A stretch of DNA of 64,000 nt from JAKPQE01 sp041397845 (GTDB lineage Bacteria > Pseudomonadota > Alphaproteobacteria > Rhizobiales > JAKPQE01). Shown piece by piece: positions 24,788 through 34,152 of the stretch. How positions within the stretch are numbered: position 1 is the first letter of the stretch; every line of letters begins with the position of its first letter. The stretch lies in the NCBI GenBank assembly GCA_041397845.1, contig JAWKVW010000010.1, forward strand, positions 1 to 64,000. Direction: 5' to 3'. The translations under genes were made by a program, and so were the position numbers. The notes beneath the pieces are model-generated. The model did not search any database. It was not told the origin of the DNA and saw only the letters and a program-made list of their open reading frames with translations.

Positions 24788-27076
24788 ATGGCCGACAAGA
24801 AGAATGAAAAGGCGCCTCCCGCGCGTCCCATCGTCACCGATCAGGAAGCCCTGCAGTTCCATCAGCAGGGCCGACCGGGCAAGATCGAGATCGTCGCCAC
24901 GAAGCCGATGGCGACACAGCGCGATCTGGCGCTGGCCTATTCGCCGGGCGTCGCCGCCCCGGTCCGCGCCATCGCCGAAGAACCCAGCCGGGCCTACGAC
25001 TACACGGCGCGCGGCAATCTCGTCGCGGTGATCTCGAACGGCACGGCCATTCTCGGCCTTGGCGATCTCGGCGCGCTGGCCTCCAAGCCGGTGATGGAAG
25101 GCAAGGCGGTGCTGTTCAAGCGGTTCGCCGACGTCGATTCAATCGACCTCGAGGTCGACACCAAGGACGTCGACGCCTTCATCGGCGCGGTGCGCTATCT
25201 CGGCCCGTCGTTCGGCGGCATCAACCTTGAGGACATCAAGGCGCCGGACTGCTTCATCATCGAGCAGCGGCTGCGCGAGCTCATGGACATCCCGGTGTTC
25301 CATGACGACCAGCACGGCACGGCGATCATCGCGGCGGCCGGCCTCGTCAACGCGCTGCACCTCACCGGCCGCGACATCACGCGGACCAAGCTCGTGTGCA
25401 ACGGCGCCGGCGCGGCGGGCATCGCCTGCGTCGAGCTGATCAAGGCGATGGGCTTCAAGCACGACAACGTCATCCTCTGCGACACCAAGGGGCCGATCTA
25501 CAAGGGTCGCGAAGCGGGCATGAACCAGTGGAAGTCGGCGCATGCGGCCGACACGCCGGCACGCACGCTGGCCGAGGCGATGGAAGGGGCCGACGTGTTC
25601 TTCGGCCTGTCGCAGAAGGGCGCGCTGACGCCGGAGATGGTCGCCTCGATGGCGAAGAACCCGATCATCTTCGCCATGGCCAATCCCGATCCGGAGATCA
25701 CGCCGGAGGAGGTCGCCGAGGTTCGCGACGACGCGATCATGGCCACCGGCCGCTCGGACTATGCCAACCAGATCAACAACGTGCTCGGCTTCCCCTACAT
25801 CTTCCGCGGCGCGCTCGACGTTCGGGCGACGACGATCAACGAGGAGATGAAGATCGCCGCAGCCGAGGCGCTGGCGCAGCTCGCGCGCGAGGACGTGCCG
25901 GACGAGGTGGCGGCGGCCTATCAGGGCCAGCGGCCGAAGTTCGGCCCCGGCTACATCATTCCGGTGCCGTTCGATCCGCGTCTCATCTCGGCGATCCCGC
26001 CGGCGGTGGCGCGGGCGGCGATGGAATCGGGTGTTGCCCGCCAGCCGATCGTCGACATGGACGGCTACAAGACGCAGCTCTCGGCCCGGCGCGACCCGAT
26101 CGCCGGCACGCTGCAGCGGATCTTCGAGAAGGTCCGGCGCAATCCGCGCCGGGTGGTGTTCGCGGAAGGCGAGGAAGAGCAGGTCATCCGCGCCGCCGTC
26201 ACCTTCGTCAACCAGGGCCTCGGCTCGGCGATCCTCGTCGGCCGCGAGGACGAAATCCGGGCGACGGCGTCGATGGCCGGCGTCGAGCTGCGCGACGGCA
26301 TCGAGATCGTCAATGCCCGCTTCACCAAGCGGGCGCACGAATATGCCGAGTTCCTCTACGAGCGCCTGCAGCGGCGCGGCTATCTGTTCCGCGACTGCCA
26401 GCGCCTCATCAACAACGACCGAAACCATTTCGGCGCCTCGATGGTGGCAATGGGCGACGCCGATGCGCTCGTCACGGGTGTCACCCGAAACTATTCGGTG
26501 GCGCTCGAGGACGTGCGGCGGCTGATCGATCCGAAGCCCGGCCATCGCGCCGTCGGCGTGTCGCTGGTGCTGGCGCGCGGCCGCAACGGGCTCTTCGCCG
26601 ATACGGCGATCCACGACATGCCGACGTCGGAAGAGCTTGCCGACATCGCCGAGGAAGCGGCGGGCGTGGCGCGTCGCTTCGGCTATGAGCCGCGCGTCGC
26701 GATGCTGGCCTATTCGACCTTCGGCCATCCGGAGGGCGAGCGCTCGGAGCGGCTGCGCGAGGCGGTGCAGATCCTCGACCGGCGGCGCGTCGACTTCGAG
26801 TATGACGGCGAGATGGCGGCCGATGTGGCGCTGAACATGAACGCGATGGCGCTCTATCCGTTCTGCCGCCTGTCGGGCCCGGCGAACGTGCTGATCGTGC
26901 CGGCGTTCCACTCGGCCTCGATCTCGACGAAGATGCTGCAGGAGCTTGGCGGCTCGATGGTGATCGGCCCGCTGCTCGTCGGCCTCGACAAGTCGGTGCA
27001 GATCGTCTCGCTCGGCGCCAAGGATTCCGACATCGTCAACATGGCGGCGCTGGCGGCCTACGATATCGGCGGCTGA
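24788..27076 (+). CDS. maeB: NADP-dependent malic enzyme fused to a phosphotransacetylase-like domain
   Basis: A 762-residue enzyme converting malate to pyruvate, CO2 and NADPH. Residues ~1-430 are the malic enzyme (AYSPGVAAPVRAIAEEP, DDQHGTAIIAAAGLVNAL, and the nucleotide fold CNGAGAAGIACVELI). Residues ~440-762 are phosphotransacetylase-like (VFAEGEEEQVIRAA through VGLDKSVQIVSLGAKDSD). In rhizobia this C-terminal part is not an active transacetylase but affects oligomerisation and allostery. An intrinsic terminator follows 25 nt after the stop. Confidence 0.95.
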   Translation: MADKKNEKAPPARPIVTDQEALQFHQQGRPGKIEIVATKPMATQRDLALAYSPGVAAPVRAIAEEPSRAYDYTARGNLVAVISNGTAILGLGDLGALASKPVMEGKAVLFKRFADVDSIDLEVDTKDVDAFIGAVRYLGPSFGGINLEDIKAPDCFIIEQRLRELMDIPVFHDDQHGTAIIAAAGLVNALHLTGRDITRTKLVCNGAGAAGIACVELIKAMGFKHDNVILCDTKGPIYKGREAGMNQWKSAHAADTPARTLAEAMEGADVFFGLSQKGALTPEMVASMAKNPIIFAMANPDPEITPEEVAEVRDDAIMATGRSDYANQINNVLGFPYIFRGALDVRATTINEEMKIAAAEALAQLAREDVPDEVAAAYQGQRPKFGPGYIIPVPFDPRLISAIPPAVARAAMESGVARQPIVDMDGYKTQLSARRDPIAGTLQRIFEKVRRNPRRVVFAEGEEEQVIRAAVTFVNQGLGSAILVGREDEIRATASMAGVELRDGIEIVNARFTKRAHEYAEFLYERLQRRGYLFRDCQRLINNDRNHFGASMVAMGDADALVTGVTRNYSVALEDVRRLIDPKPGHRAVGVSLVLARGRNGLFADTAIHDMPTSEELADIAEEAAGVARRFGYEPRVAMLAYSTFGHPEGERSERLREAVQILDRRRVDFEYDGEMAADVALNMNAMALYPFCRLSGPANVLIVPAFHSASISTKMLQELGGSMVIGPLLVGLDKSVQIVSLGAKDSDIVNMAALAAYDIGG

Positions 27077-27100
27077 GGAAGCCCCGTTTCCGGAATGCCA

Positions 27101-27133
27101 AAGGGCGGGGCTGCGGTCCCGCCCTTTTTATTT
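27101..27133 (+). terminator. Rho-independent terminator of maeB
   Basis: AAGGGCGGG and CCCGCCCTT form a 9-bp stem with an 8-nt loop, followed by TTTATTT. Confidence 0.85.
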
Positions 27134-27157
27134 GCGGCCCGTCAGACGGGTGCCGGG

Positions 27158-28024
27158 TCAGGCGATGGCGGCAATGCGCCGGACCGCGGTGACCGGCAGG
27201 CCATCGGCAGCGATGCGGGCGATGGCGCCGGCAAGGGGCTCGCTCGCAACGGCCATGTGGAATGCGTTGGCGTGGATGAGTTCGGCGGTGTCGCGCATGA
27301 TGCCGACATGGCCGCGCCAGAAGACGAGGTCGCCGCGACGGAGCGGCGGCAGGCCGGCGGAAATGTCGAGCGCGACACCTGCTTCCGCGGCCTGCATGTC
27401 CGAATCGCGCGGACAGCCAAGACCGGCCGCCGCCATCGAGACCTGCACAAGACCCGAGCAATCAAGACCAAGGCTCGACTTGCCACCCCAGAGATAGGGC
27501 GTGCCGAGAAAGCGCTCGGCGACGGCAACGAAGTCGGGCTCGAACTCGGCGAGCGGCGCCAGATGCCGGGCAACGACGAAAGACCCGTCGGCGATCTCGA
27601 CGAACCTGCCGGCCTCGGCCTTGACCGAGACGAGGCTGGCAAAGGACAGGAAGCCGAGCGGCGGGGTCTTCATGTCCGGCCGGGGATAGCGGAAGGTGCG
27701 CAGCGCCGAGACCCGGTGGGTCGCGGCCGGCCCCGGCGCGGCGAGTGCCAGCGTCTCGATCCAGCCGACATAGCCATCGCCGGCAAGCTGGCCCCAGGAC
27801 CAGCCGTCGCCGGTTTCCTCAAGGACGCGGAAGAGTTCGCCGAAAAGCGCTTCGGTCTCGCTGCCGCGCGCCGGGTCCGGCGCCTTCTTCAGCGACACCG
27901 CAGGACGGGTCACCACCCGGTCGGTGCCGGCGACGAACCGTCCGGCCGAGACGCGGCCCTTAAGGCGAATGTCGGCAAGGTCGGGTCGGTACGCATTGCG
28001 GCGGGGATCGAGCGGGTTCGTCAT
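27158..28024 (-). CDS. NlpC/P60 family cysteine peptidase with SH3-like domains
   Basis: A 288-residue protein with no signal peptide visible. Residues ~30-155 resemble paired bacterial SH3 domains (DGWSWGQLAGDGYVGWI). The C-terminal NlpC/P60 domain has the catalytic Cys189 in LGLDCSGLVQ, His239 in RGHVGIM, and His251 or His256 in HANAFHM. Family members cut gamma-D-Glu-diamino-acid bonds in cell-wall peptides. The ATG overlaps the stop of the MarR gene (ATGA), so they are co-translated. Confidence 0.88.
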   Translation of the reverse strand: MTNPLDPRRNAYRPDLADIRLKGRVSAGRFVAGTDRVVTRPAVSLKKAPDPARGSETEALFGELFRVLEETGDGWSWGQLAGDGYVGWIETLALAAPGPAATHRVSALRTFRYPRPDMKTPPLGFLSFASLVSVKAEAGRFVEIADGSFVVARHLAPLAEFEPDFVAVAERFLGTPYLWGGKSSLGLDCSGLVQVSMAAAGLGCPRDSDMQAAEAGVALDISAGLPPLRRGDLVFWRGHVGIMRDTAELIHANAFHMAVASEPLAGAIARIAADGLPVTAVRRIAAIA

Positions 28025-28371
28025 CGCGGCAGGGTCCGGCCTTCGGAAACAATGAGATCGGCGAGCTTTTCGACAAAGAGCGCACCCTCGACGGTGCGCT
28101 GGATGATGACGTTGCGCCGGTCGGCCTCGTCGCGGCGGCGCGAGACGAGCTTCATCGCGCCCATGGTGTCGAGGGCGCGGGTGATGACCGGCTTCGTGAC
28201 GCCGAGCCTGGCGGCGAGGCCGCGCACGGTATGCGGCGGGGCCTCGAGATAGATGGTCAGGAGAATGGTCATCTGGCGCAGGCTGAGGTCGATGTCGCCC
28301 TCGCGCACGAGTGCCAGCGACACATCATGCCAGAGGCGCAAGGCCTGCCCGGGACGCAACTCGACCGCCAT
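28021..28371 (-). CDS. MarR-family winged-helix transcriptional regulator
   Basis: A small 116-residue regulator. The recognition region HTVRGLAARLGVTKPVITRAL is followed by a wing with RRRDEADRRNVII, the MarR DR-type signature. It is shorter than typical MarR proteins (about 140), mainly at the dimerisation termini. The effector is unknown. It is coupled to the NlpC/P60 gene and follows the aminopeptidase gene, so it may control peptide recycling. Confidence 0.82.
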   Translation of the reverse strand: MAVELRPGQALRLWHDVSLALVREGDIDLSLRQMTILLTIYLEAPPHTVRGLAARLGVTKPVITRALDTMGAMKLVSRRRDEADRRNVIIQRTVEGALFVEKLADLIVSEGRTLPR

Positions 28372-28463
28372 TTCAACCCCTGCCCGCGCGCCAGCGGCAC
28401 GCCGGGTTCGTTTCGCTTCCGAATTATCTAAACGTCCCGGTCGGGCTGGCGCAAGCGCGGTCG

Positions 28464-29850
28464 TCAGCGGCCGAAGCGCGCCTTGAGGAGGGCGAAGAGG
28501 GCACGGATGCCCTGCGCCTCGCCGCCTTCAGGCCGGGCGGGCCTTGCCGACGGGGTCCAGGCGTAAATGTCGAAATGCACCCAGGTGGCGGCGGTCTCGA
28601 CGAATTTTTCCAGGAACAGGGCAGCGGTGATGGAGCCGGCGAAGGCGCCCGACGAGATGTGGTTGATATCGGCGATCTTCGAGTCCAGCAGATCGGCATA
28701 GGGCGGCCAGAGCGGCATGCGCCAGAGCGGATCAAGCGCCGTTTCGGCCGCGTCGGCCAGCTCGGCGGCGAGAGCATCGTCGCGGGTATAGAACGGCGGC
28801 AGGTCGGGGCCGAGGGCGACGCGGGCGGCGCCGGTCAGCGTTGCCATGTCGATGATGTTCCGGGCTTTCCTCGTCGGCGAGCGCCAGGGCGTCGGCGAGA
28901 ATCAACCGGCCCTCGGCGTCGGTATTGCCGATCTCGACGGTGAGGCCCTTGCGGCTGCGATAGACGTCGCCAGTGCGGAAGGCACGGCCGGAGACGGAAT
29001 TTTCGACCGCCGGGACGATGACGCGCAGGCGCAGGTCGAGGCCAGCGCCCATGATCATATGGGCAAGGCCGAGGACATTGGCGGCGCCGCCCATGTCCTT
29101 CTTCATCAGCGCCATGGCGCTCGACGGCTTGATGTCGAGGCCGCCGGTGTCATAGCAGACGCCCTTGCCGACGAGCGTCACCTTCGGCGCGTCGGCCCGG
29201 CCCCAGGTCAGGCTCGACGAGGCGGGGTTCGCAGTCCTCGCGGCGCCGACAGCGTGGACGAGCGGAAAGTTCTCGGCAAGGAGCGCATCGCCAACGACGG
29301 CGCGGACGGCGGCGCCGTGGGTATCGGCAAGGGTCCGGATCGCCATTTCGAGCTCGGCCGGACCGAGATCGTTGGCCGGCGTGTTGACGAGGTCTCGCGC
29401 GAGACCGACGGCCTCGGCAAGGAGGCGAACCTCGGCGAGATCGACCGTTTCGTCGACGACGAGGGACGCCCGTGCCGGCGCGGTTTCCTTGTAGCGATCA
29501 AAGCGATAGGCCCCAAGGGCGAAAGCCAGCGCGGCAAGGTCGGGACGGGCCGGCCTATCGGCAAAGCGATAGCTGCCGGCGGGCAACACACCGGGCAGCT
29601 TGCCGAAGAGAAACGGCGCCCAGGGCGAGGACGGCCCGTCGCCAAGGCCAAAGAGAACTCGGCCGGGCGCACCTTCGCCATCCGGCACGACGAGCACGGA
29701 ACCGGCGCTCCCCTTGAAGTCGTTCGCCTCGGCCCAGCGGCGGGCGGGCGCGTCGAGGGTTGCCAGAAAAGCGTCGCGGCCGGCAGGCGCCACGAGATGG
29801 ATCGGGATCGCGGGACCGGCGTGGTCGGGGCCCAGAAGGCTGTTGCTCAT
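28464..29850 (-). pseudogene. leucyl aminopeptidase family protein (M17), frameshifted
   Basis: An M17 zinc exopeptidase that removes N-terminal residues from peptides. The first frame (from ATG 29850) holds the N-terminal domain, DLVNTPANDLGP, the metal/active-site segment VGKGVCYDTGGLDIKPSSAM, and NTDAEGRLILADALALADEE. The product then breaks near 28857. A second frame resumes with IIDMATLTGAARVALGPDLP and runs to ALFALLKARFGR at 28464. Joined, they give a normal-length enzyme of about 460 residues. All recognisable catalytic residues precede the break. A small indel in CCGGAAC is the likely cause, real or from sequencing. Confidence 0.85.
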
Positions 29851-29934
29851 GGCGTCATTGCTCCCTCGTCAGGGCCCCTATTTGGCACCGCGACCGGCGG
29901 CTGACAATGGCGGGCGGCGGCTCCGACGGCCCGT

Positions 29935-29956
29935 TTAACCAATCATTAGGGTTAAC
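29935..29956 (+). promoter_or_regulatory. possible CtrA-binding site upstream of the TPR lipoprotein gene
   Basis: TTAA-N7-TTAG (29935-29949) is one base from the alphaproteobacterial CtrA consensus TTAA-N7-TTAA, and another GTTAAC follows at 29951-29956. The site lies about 60 nt before the start codon in an AT-rich pocket. Confidence 0.35.
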
Positions 29957-30010
29957 GGATTATTTCGAAGGCAGAGAAATCAAGGTCCTCGCCTCTCCCG
30001 GAGCAGACCC

Positions 30011-30829
30011 ATGACCGTGCGATCCAGAACCCGGCGGCTGACACGCTACCTCGGCATTTCGGCCGTGCTGGTGCCGCTTGCCCTTGCCGGAACGCTTGCC
30101 GGTTGCGCCTCTTCCAGCGTCGGCAGCCACAACCGGCCGGAAGCAGCAGTCGATTACGGCTCGATGTCGGACCGGCAGATCGGCGAGGCGGTCAGCTATT
30201 ACGAGCGCAAGTATTCGCGCAACCCGGACGACCGCGGCGCCGCGATCGGCTTTGCGCAGGCGCTGGTTGCCGCCGGCCGGACGCAGCAGGCGGTCGCGGT
30301 CATGCAGCGCATCTCGCTGAAGAACGCCGGCGACCGCGAGGTCATGTCGGCCTATGGCAAGGTGCTCGTTGCCGACGGCCAGTACGAGGAAGCGCTGAAG
30401 GTCATCGACCGGGTGCAGACGCCGGACCGGCCGGACTGGCGGCTGTATTCGGCCAAGGGCACGATCCTCGACCAGATCGGCCAGCACGACGAAGCGCGGG
30501 ACAACTACGAAAAGGCGCTGCGCGTCGCGCCGGGCGAACCGTCGGTGCTCAGCAATCTCGGTCTTTCGCACATGCTGACCGGCGATCTCGCCACGGCCGA
30601 GAAATATCTGCGCGAGGCGGCCAATCATCCCGAGGCGGACAGCCGGGTGCGGCAGAACCTTGCCCTCGTCGTCGGCCTCAAGGGCAATTTCGCCGAGGCG
30701 GAACGGATTGCCCGCAGCGAACTCAGCCCCGATCAGGCCGAGGCGAACGTTGCCTATCTGCGCCAGATGCTGAGCCAGCAAGACCGCTGGAAGGACCTCA
30801 AAGCGCTCGATGCCAAGAAGTCCGGCTGA
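30011..30829 (+). CDS. tetratricopeptide-repeat lipoprotein (TadD-like)
   Basis: A 272-residue protein with a lipoprotein signal peptide (basic MTVRSRTRRLTRYLG, hydrophobic core, lipobox LAGC with Cys32). About four TPR units follow (for example AIGFAQALVAAGRTQQAVAVM, QIGQHDEARDNYEKALRVAP, LSHMLTGDLATAEKYLREA). This layout is typical of TadD, the lipoprotein of Flp/Tad pilus assembly, but no other tad genes are present, so a scaffolding role at the membrane is all that can be said. GGAG precedes the start. Confidence 0.8.
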   Translation: MTVRSRTRRLTRYLGISAVLVPLALAGTLAGCASSSVGSHNRPEAAVDYGSMSDRQIGEAVSYYERKYSRNPDDRGAAIGFAQALVAAGRTQQAVAVMQRISLKNAGDREVMSAYGKVLVADGQYEEALKVIDRVQTPDRPDWRLYSAKGTILDQIGQHDEARDNYEKALRVAPGEPSVLSNLGLSHMLTGDLATAEKYLREAANHPEADSRVRQNLALVVGLKGNFAEAERIARSELSPDQAEANVAYLRQMLSQQDRWKDLKALDAKKSG

Positions 30830-30863
30830 CGTTTGCCGCAGTCACCGCAGCGCCTGAACAAAT

Positions 30864-30898
30864 CGCCGGCCGGCCCGCTTGGGGTGGCCGGCGTTTTC
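30864..30898 (+). terminator. Rho-independent terminator after the TPR lipoprotein gene
   Basis: CGCCGGCC and GGCCGGCG form an 8-bp stem with a 14-nt loop followed by TTTTCCTTT. It also lies at the 3' end of the convergent acyltransferase gene. Confidence 0.8.
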
Positions 30899-30911
30899 CT
30901 TTCCGGTGTCC

Positions 30912-31871
30912 TCAGGAGGCGTGGCGGCTGGCGTCGGCGCCGTAATAGTTGATATAGCGCTCGGAGATCGAGGCAACCGGCAGCACGACGAAGACGTCGG
31001 TGGTGCCGAACTGATGGTCGACGACGGCGCCATCGCCGATATGACCGCCGAGCCGCAGATAGCCCTTCATGTGCGCCGGCAGGGCGTGGAGGGCGGCACG
31101 GGCGTCGATTGCCTCCTTCGGCATGCGGTCCATCGAGACATAGCGATCGGCGTTGGCGCGGACCTTCCAGTCATCGGGCGCGCCGACGTGATGATGCAGG
31201 AAGCTCAGCGGCAGGGCGAGACGGTCGACGTCGGTTCCCTCGAGGCTGGCGCAACCGATCATGACATCGATGCGATGGGCAAGGACGTAGGCCCAGATGC
31301 CGTGCCAGAGCAGCTCGACGCTGCGCTTGTTGCGGTAGGGCTTCATCACGCAGGAGCGGCCGAGCTCGAGGAACCTGAGATCGGGCTTGCGCTCGACGAG
31401 GCCGGCAACCTCGAACTCGCCGGCCGAATAGAAGCCGGCCTCGCGGTCGGCGATATCCTGGCGCAGCAGCCGGTAGGTGCCGACGACACGCGGCGTCGGG
31501 CGGCGGAACGGCTTGGTCTCGACCTGATCGTGATCGAGCACCAGCAGGTGGTCGCAGATCGCGTCGTATTCGTCGACGTCGCGGCGGGTCGAGATCGCGG
31601 CAAAATCCGGGATCGCCGACATTTCCTCGTAAAAGACGTGGTAGCGCAGGCTCTGGGCCTTGCGGATCTCGGCGGCGGTGGCGGCGAGGCGGACCTCGAG
31701 CGAGCCGATCCGCCCGAGCGTTTCGGGCATGTCGCGCGGCTCGCGGAAGCGGCGGGCGAGCATCTCGCCGGCACGGCTCCCGAGCGCGGCATTCAACGGC
31801 GCGAACTTGCGCGCGATCTCGCGCGGAGACAGTCTGGCTGGCCGCCTGGTGGTCATCGGGTTCATCCGCAT
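30912..31871 (-). CDS. GNAT-family N-acyltransferase, OlsB-like (ornithine lipid synthesis)
   Basis: A 319-residue protein matching the OlsB/hemolysin-like acyltransferase family. Visible markers are AQSLRYHVFYEEMSA, RVVGTYRLLRQ, FLELGRSCVMKPYRN and LLWHGIWAYVLAHRIDVMIG. OlsB acylates the alpha-amino group of L-ornithine with a 3-hydroxyacyl chain from acyl-ACP, giving lyso-ornithine lipid, which an OlsA acyltransferase completes. The plsC-type gene at 13 kb is more likely the phospholipid enzyme than OlsA. GAGAGG precedes ATG 31871; upstream frame is not conserved. Confidence 0.75.
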   Translation of the reverse strand: MRMNPMTTRRPARLSPREIARKFAPLNAALGSRAGEMLARRFREPRDMPETLGRIGSLEVRLAATAAEIRKAQSLRYHVFYEEMSAIPDFAAISTRRDVDEYDAICDHLLVLDHDQVETKPFRRPTPRVVGTYRLLRQDIADREAGFYSAGEFEVAGLVERKPDLRFLELGRSCVMKPYRNKRSVELLWHGIWAYVLAHRIDVMIGCASLEGTDVDRLALPLSFLHHHVGAPDDWKVRANADRYVSMDRMPKEAIDARAALHALPAHMKGYLRLGGHIGDGAVVDHQFGTTDVFVVLPVASISERYINYYGADASRHAS

Positions 31872-32017
31872 CGTGCCTCTCGCCGGTCGATGAAATGGCA
31901 TGCCGATCGGATCGGCCCAGCGGAATTTCACGATTCGGCGCCCGCCCCCGTCCGGCGGAACACCCTGACCATACGTTTCAGAAGGTTTCGTGACAACGTC
32001 GCGACGGAACGATGACG

Positions 32018-34066
32018 TCACCCGGCTTTCGCGAACGAGCCGTCAGCGGCCGGACCGGCCCATCTTTCGACGAGGGCGGCAAGGCGGTCGGGGTCGATCG
32101 GCTTTGTCGCATAATCGTCAAGGCCCGCCGCAAGGGCCACCTTGCGCTCGCCGGCCTGGGCATTGGCGGTCAACGCGACGATCGGCATGCGGGCAAGGCC
32201 GTAGGTCTCCTCGAGGGCACGAATCGCCCTCGTTGCGCCGAGACCATCGAGCTCGGGCATGTGCAGATCCATGAGAACGAGATCGAAGGGCTCGCTTGCC
32301 CCGGCGCCGCGCTCGAGAATCGTCTCGCGATAGGCGGCAACGGCCGCGGCGCCATTGGCAACGGCGGTCACGACATGACCCTGCCGCTCCAGCACCGAGC
32401 GGGCGAGCAGCGTGTTGATCTCGTTGTCCTCGGCAAGAAGCACATGGCGGCTGGCGACGGTGCGCTGCGGCCGGGGGGCGACGCGTTCGTCGACGAGTTT
32501 CTCCTCGGCTTCCCAGTCCGGACCATCGAGGACGTTCTCGACGACCGCCAGAAGCGAGCGGCTGCGGACGGGACGCACGAGATAGCCGGCAAAACCGGAA
32601 GCCTTGAGGCGCTCGAGCTCGCCGCGCGCGCCGGGCTCGATCAGCACGACGGCGGGCAGACCGGGCTCGACGGCGCGCAAGGTCTCTAGATCCGCGGCGG
32701 CGTCCTGGCCGATGCGGCTGTCGACGAGGACGATATCGACCGACCCGGTGTTGCGGCGCAGCAGCGCGGCGGCCTTCGCGACATCGGCCACAATGGTCGT
32801 CCTGACGCCGGCATCGGCGAGCGCTTCGGCAAGGGCCGGAGCCTCGAGGCGGCCGCGGGAGACGATGAGCGCATGGCCGCTGCCTGCGATCTGCGGCACG
32901 GCGACGGCCGGCATGGCGACCGGCAGGTCGAGGCTGAAAGCAAAGCTGCTGCCCTCGCCCGGCGTGCTCTCAAGCGTCATCTCGCCGCCCATGAGACCGA
33001 CGATGCGCCGCGAAATGGCAAGGCCGAGGCCGGTGCCGCCGCGACTGCGGCCAAGCTCGGTCTGCTCGAACTCCTCGAACAGGCGCCCGGCATCTTCCGG
33101 CGCGATGCCGACGCCGGTATCGCGGACCTCGAAGCGGACGCGGCAGGTCCTGGCGTTGCAGCCGGCATCGCAGGAAAGGGCGATGAGAACGCCGCCGGTT
33201 TCGGTGAACTTGATGCCGTTGCCGGCAAGATTGAGCAGGATCTGGCGCAGGCGCGCGGCATCTGCGACGAGTTCCTGCGGCACGTCCGCGGCGACACGCG
33301 TCGCGATCTCAAGGCCCTTGCCGTGGGCGCGCGGTGCCAGGAGCTCGCTCACCTCCTCGGCAAGACGGGCCGGCTCGAAGGCGGCCGGGACGAGCTCGAG
33401 GCGGCCGGCCTCGATGCGCGAGAAGTCCAGCACGTCCTCGATGAGGGAAAGAAGCGCCTCGCCGGAGGTCTCGATGGCCCGGGTGTAGGTCGCCTGCTCG
33501 GCCGAGAGGCGCGTGTCGGCAAGGAGAGCGGCCATGCCGAGAATGCCGTTCAGCGGCGTGCGGATCTCGTGGCTGACGGTGGCCAGAAAGCGGGACTTGG
33601 CGCGGCTTGCCGCTTCGGCGCCGTCACGCGCCTCGCGCAGCGCCTCCTCGACGGCCTTTCGGTCGGTGATATCACGGCCGACGCTCTGGATGACGATCGC
33701 GCCATCGGCAAGGCTGCGGGCCGGCTTGTCGAGCCAGGCGTACCAGCGCGGGCCGTCGACGGTCATCAGGGCAATGTCGCGAGGCAGATTGCCGGTCGGC
33801 GCAGAGGTTTCACCGGCGATGGTCCCGGGGCGCCAGTCGGTGCCGAGCACCGCATCGCGGGAAAGGCCGAAGGCCCGGCAGAAGGCGTCGTTGACGAACA
33901 GCAGATGGCCGGCGGCATCGCGTCTCGTGACGAGATCGCCATGGGCCTCGATCAGGCTTTCATACTGCTCGAGGCTTTCGCGAAGCTGCCAGGTCTCGTC
34001 GGACAGTGCCTCGAAACTCTTGCCGCGCGAGCGCGGCCGGCGCGCGCCGGTCTTTGTCATTGCCAC
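32018..34066 (-). CDS. cytosolic hybrid sensor histidine kinase (PAS-HisKA-HATPase-REC-REC)
   Basis: A 682-residue protein without membrane segments. A short helical N-terminus leads to a PAS domain (~35-140), then HisKA with the phosphoacceptor His166 in ATVSHEIRTPLNG, and HATPase_c (N box near NLAGNGIKF, G1 DTGVG at 316-320, G2 GGTGLGL). A first receiver (~398-512) lacks the acidic pair (IVSRG instead of DD) and looks degenerate. A second receiver (~541-672) is intact with Glu546-Asp547, Asp600 in LMDLHMP and Lys655. No cognate response regulator is adjacent; the signal is unknown but cytosolic sensing is implied. Confidence 0.9.
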   Translation of the reverse strand: MAMTKTGARRPRSRGKSFEALSDETWQLRESLEQYESLIEAHGDLVTRRDAAGHLLFVNDAFCRAFGLSRDAVLGTDWRPGTIAGETSAPTGNLPRDIALMTVDGPRWYAWLDKPARSLADGAIVIQSVGRDITDRKAVEEALREARDGAEAASRAKSRFLATVSHEIRTPLNGILGMAALLADTRLSAEQATYTRAIETSGEALLSLIEDVLDFSRIEAGRLELVPAAFEPARLAEEVSELLAPRAHGKGLEIATRVAADVPQELVADAARLRQILLNLAGNGIKFTETGGVLIALSCDAGCNARTCRVRFEVRDTGVGIAPEDAGRLFEEFEQTELGRSRGGTGLGLAISRRIVGLMGGEMTLESTPGEGSSFAFSLDLPVAMPAVAVPQIAGSGHALIVSRGRLEAPALAEALADAGVRTTIVADVAKAAALLRRNTGSVDIVLVDSRIGQDAAADLETLRAVEPGLPAVVLIEPGARGELERLKASGFAGYLVRPVRSRSLLAVVENVLDGPDWEAEEKLVDERVAPRPQRTVASRHVLLAEDNEINTLLARSVLERQGHVVTAVANGAAAVAAYRETILERGAGASEPFDLVLMDLHMPELDGLGATRAIRALEETYGLARMPIVALTANAQAGERKVALAAGLDDYATKPIDPDRLAALVERWAGPAADGSFAKAG

Positions 34067-34152
34067 CCTGTCCCTGCTTCCGTTCTTGCCGGAAGGATGG
34101 CACGGGAACCTTAAAATCCTTTGATTTTGCTTGGTTTACAAGCTCTTACCGG

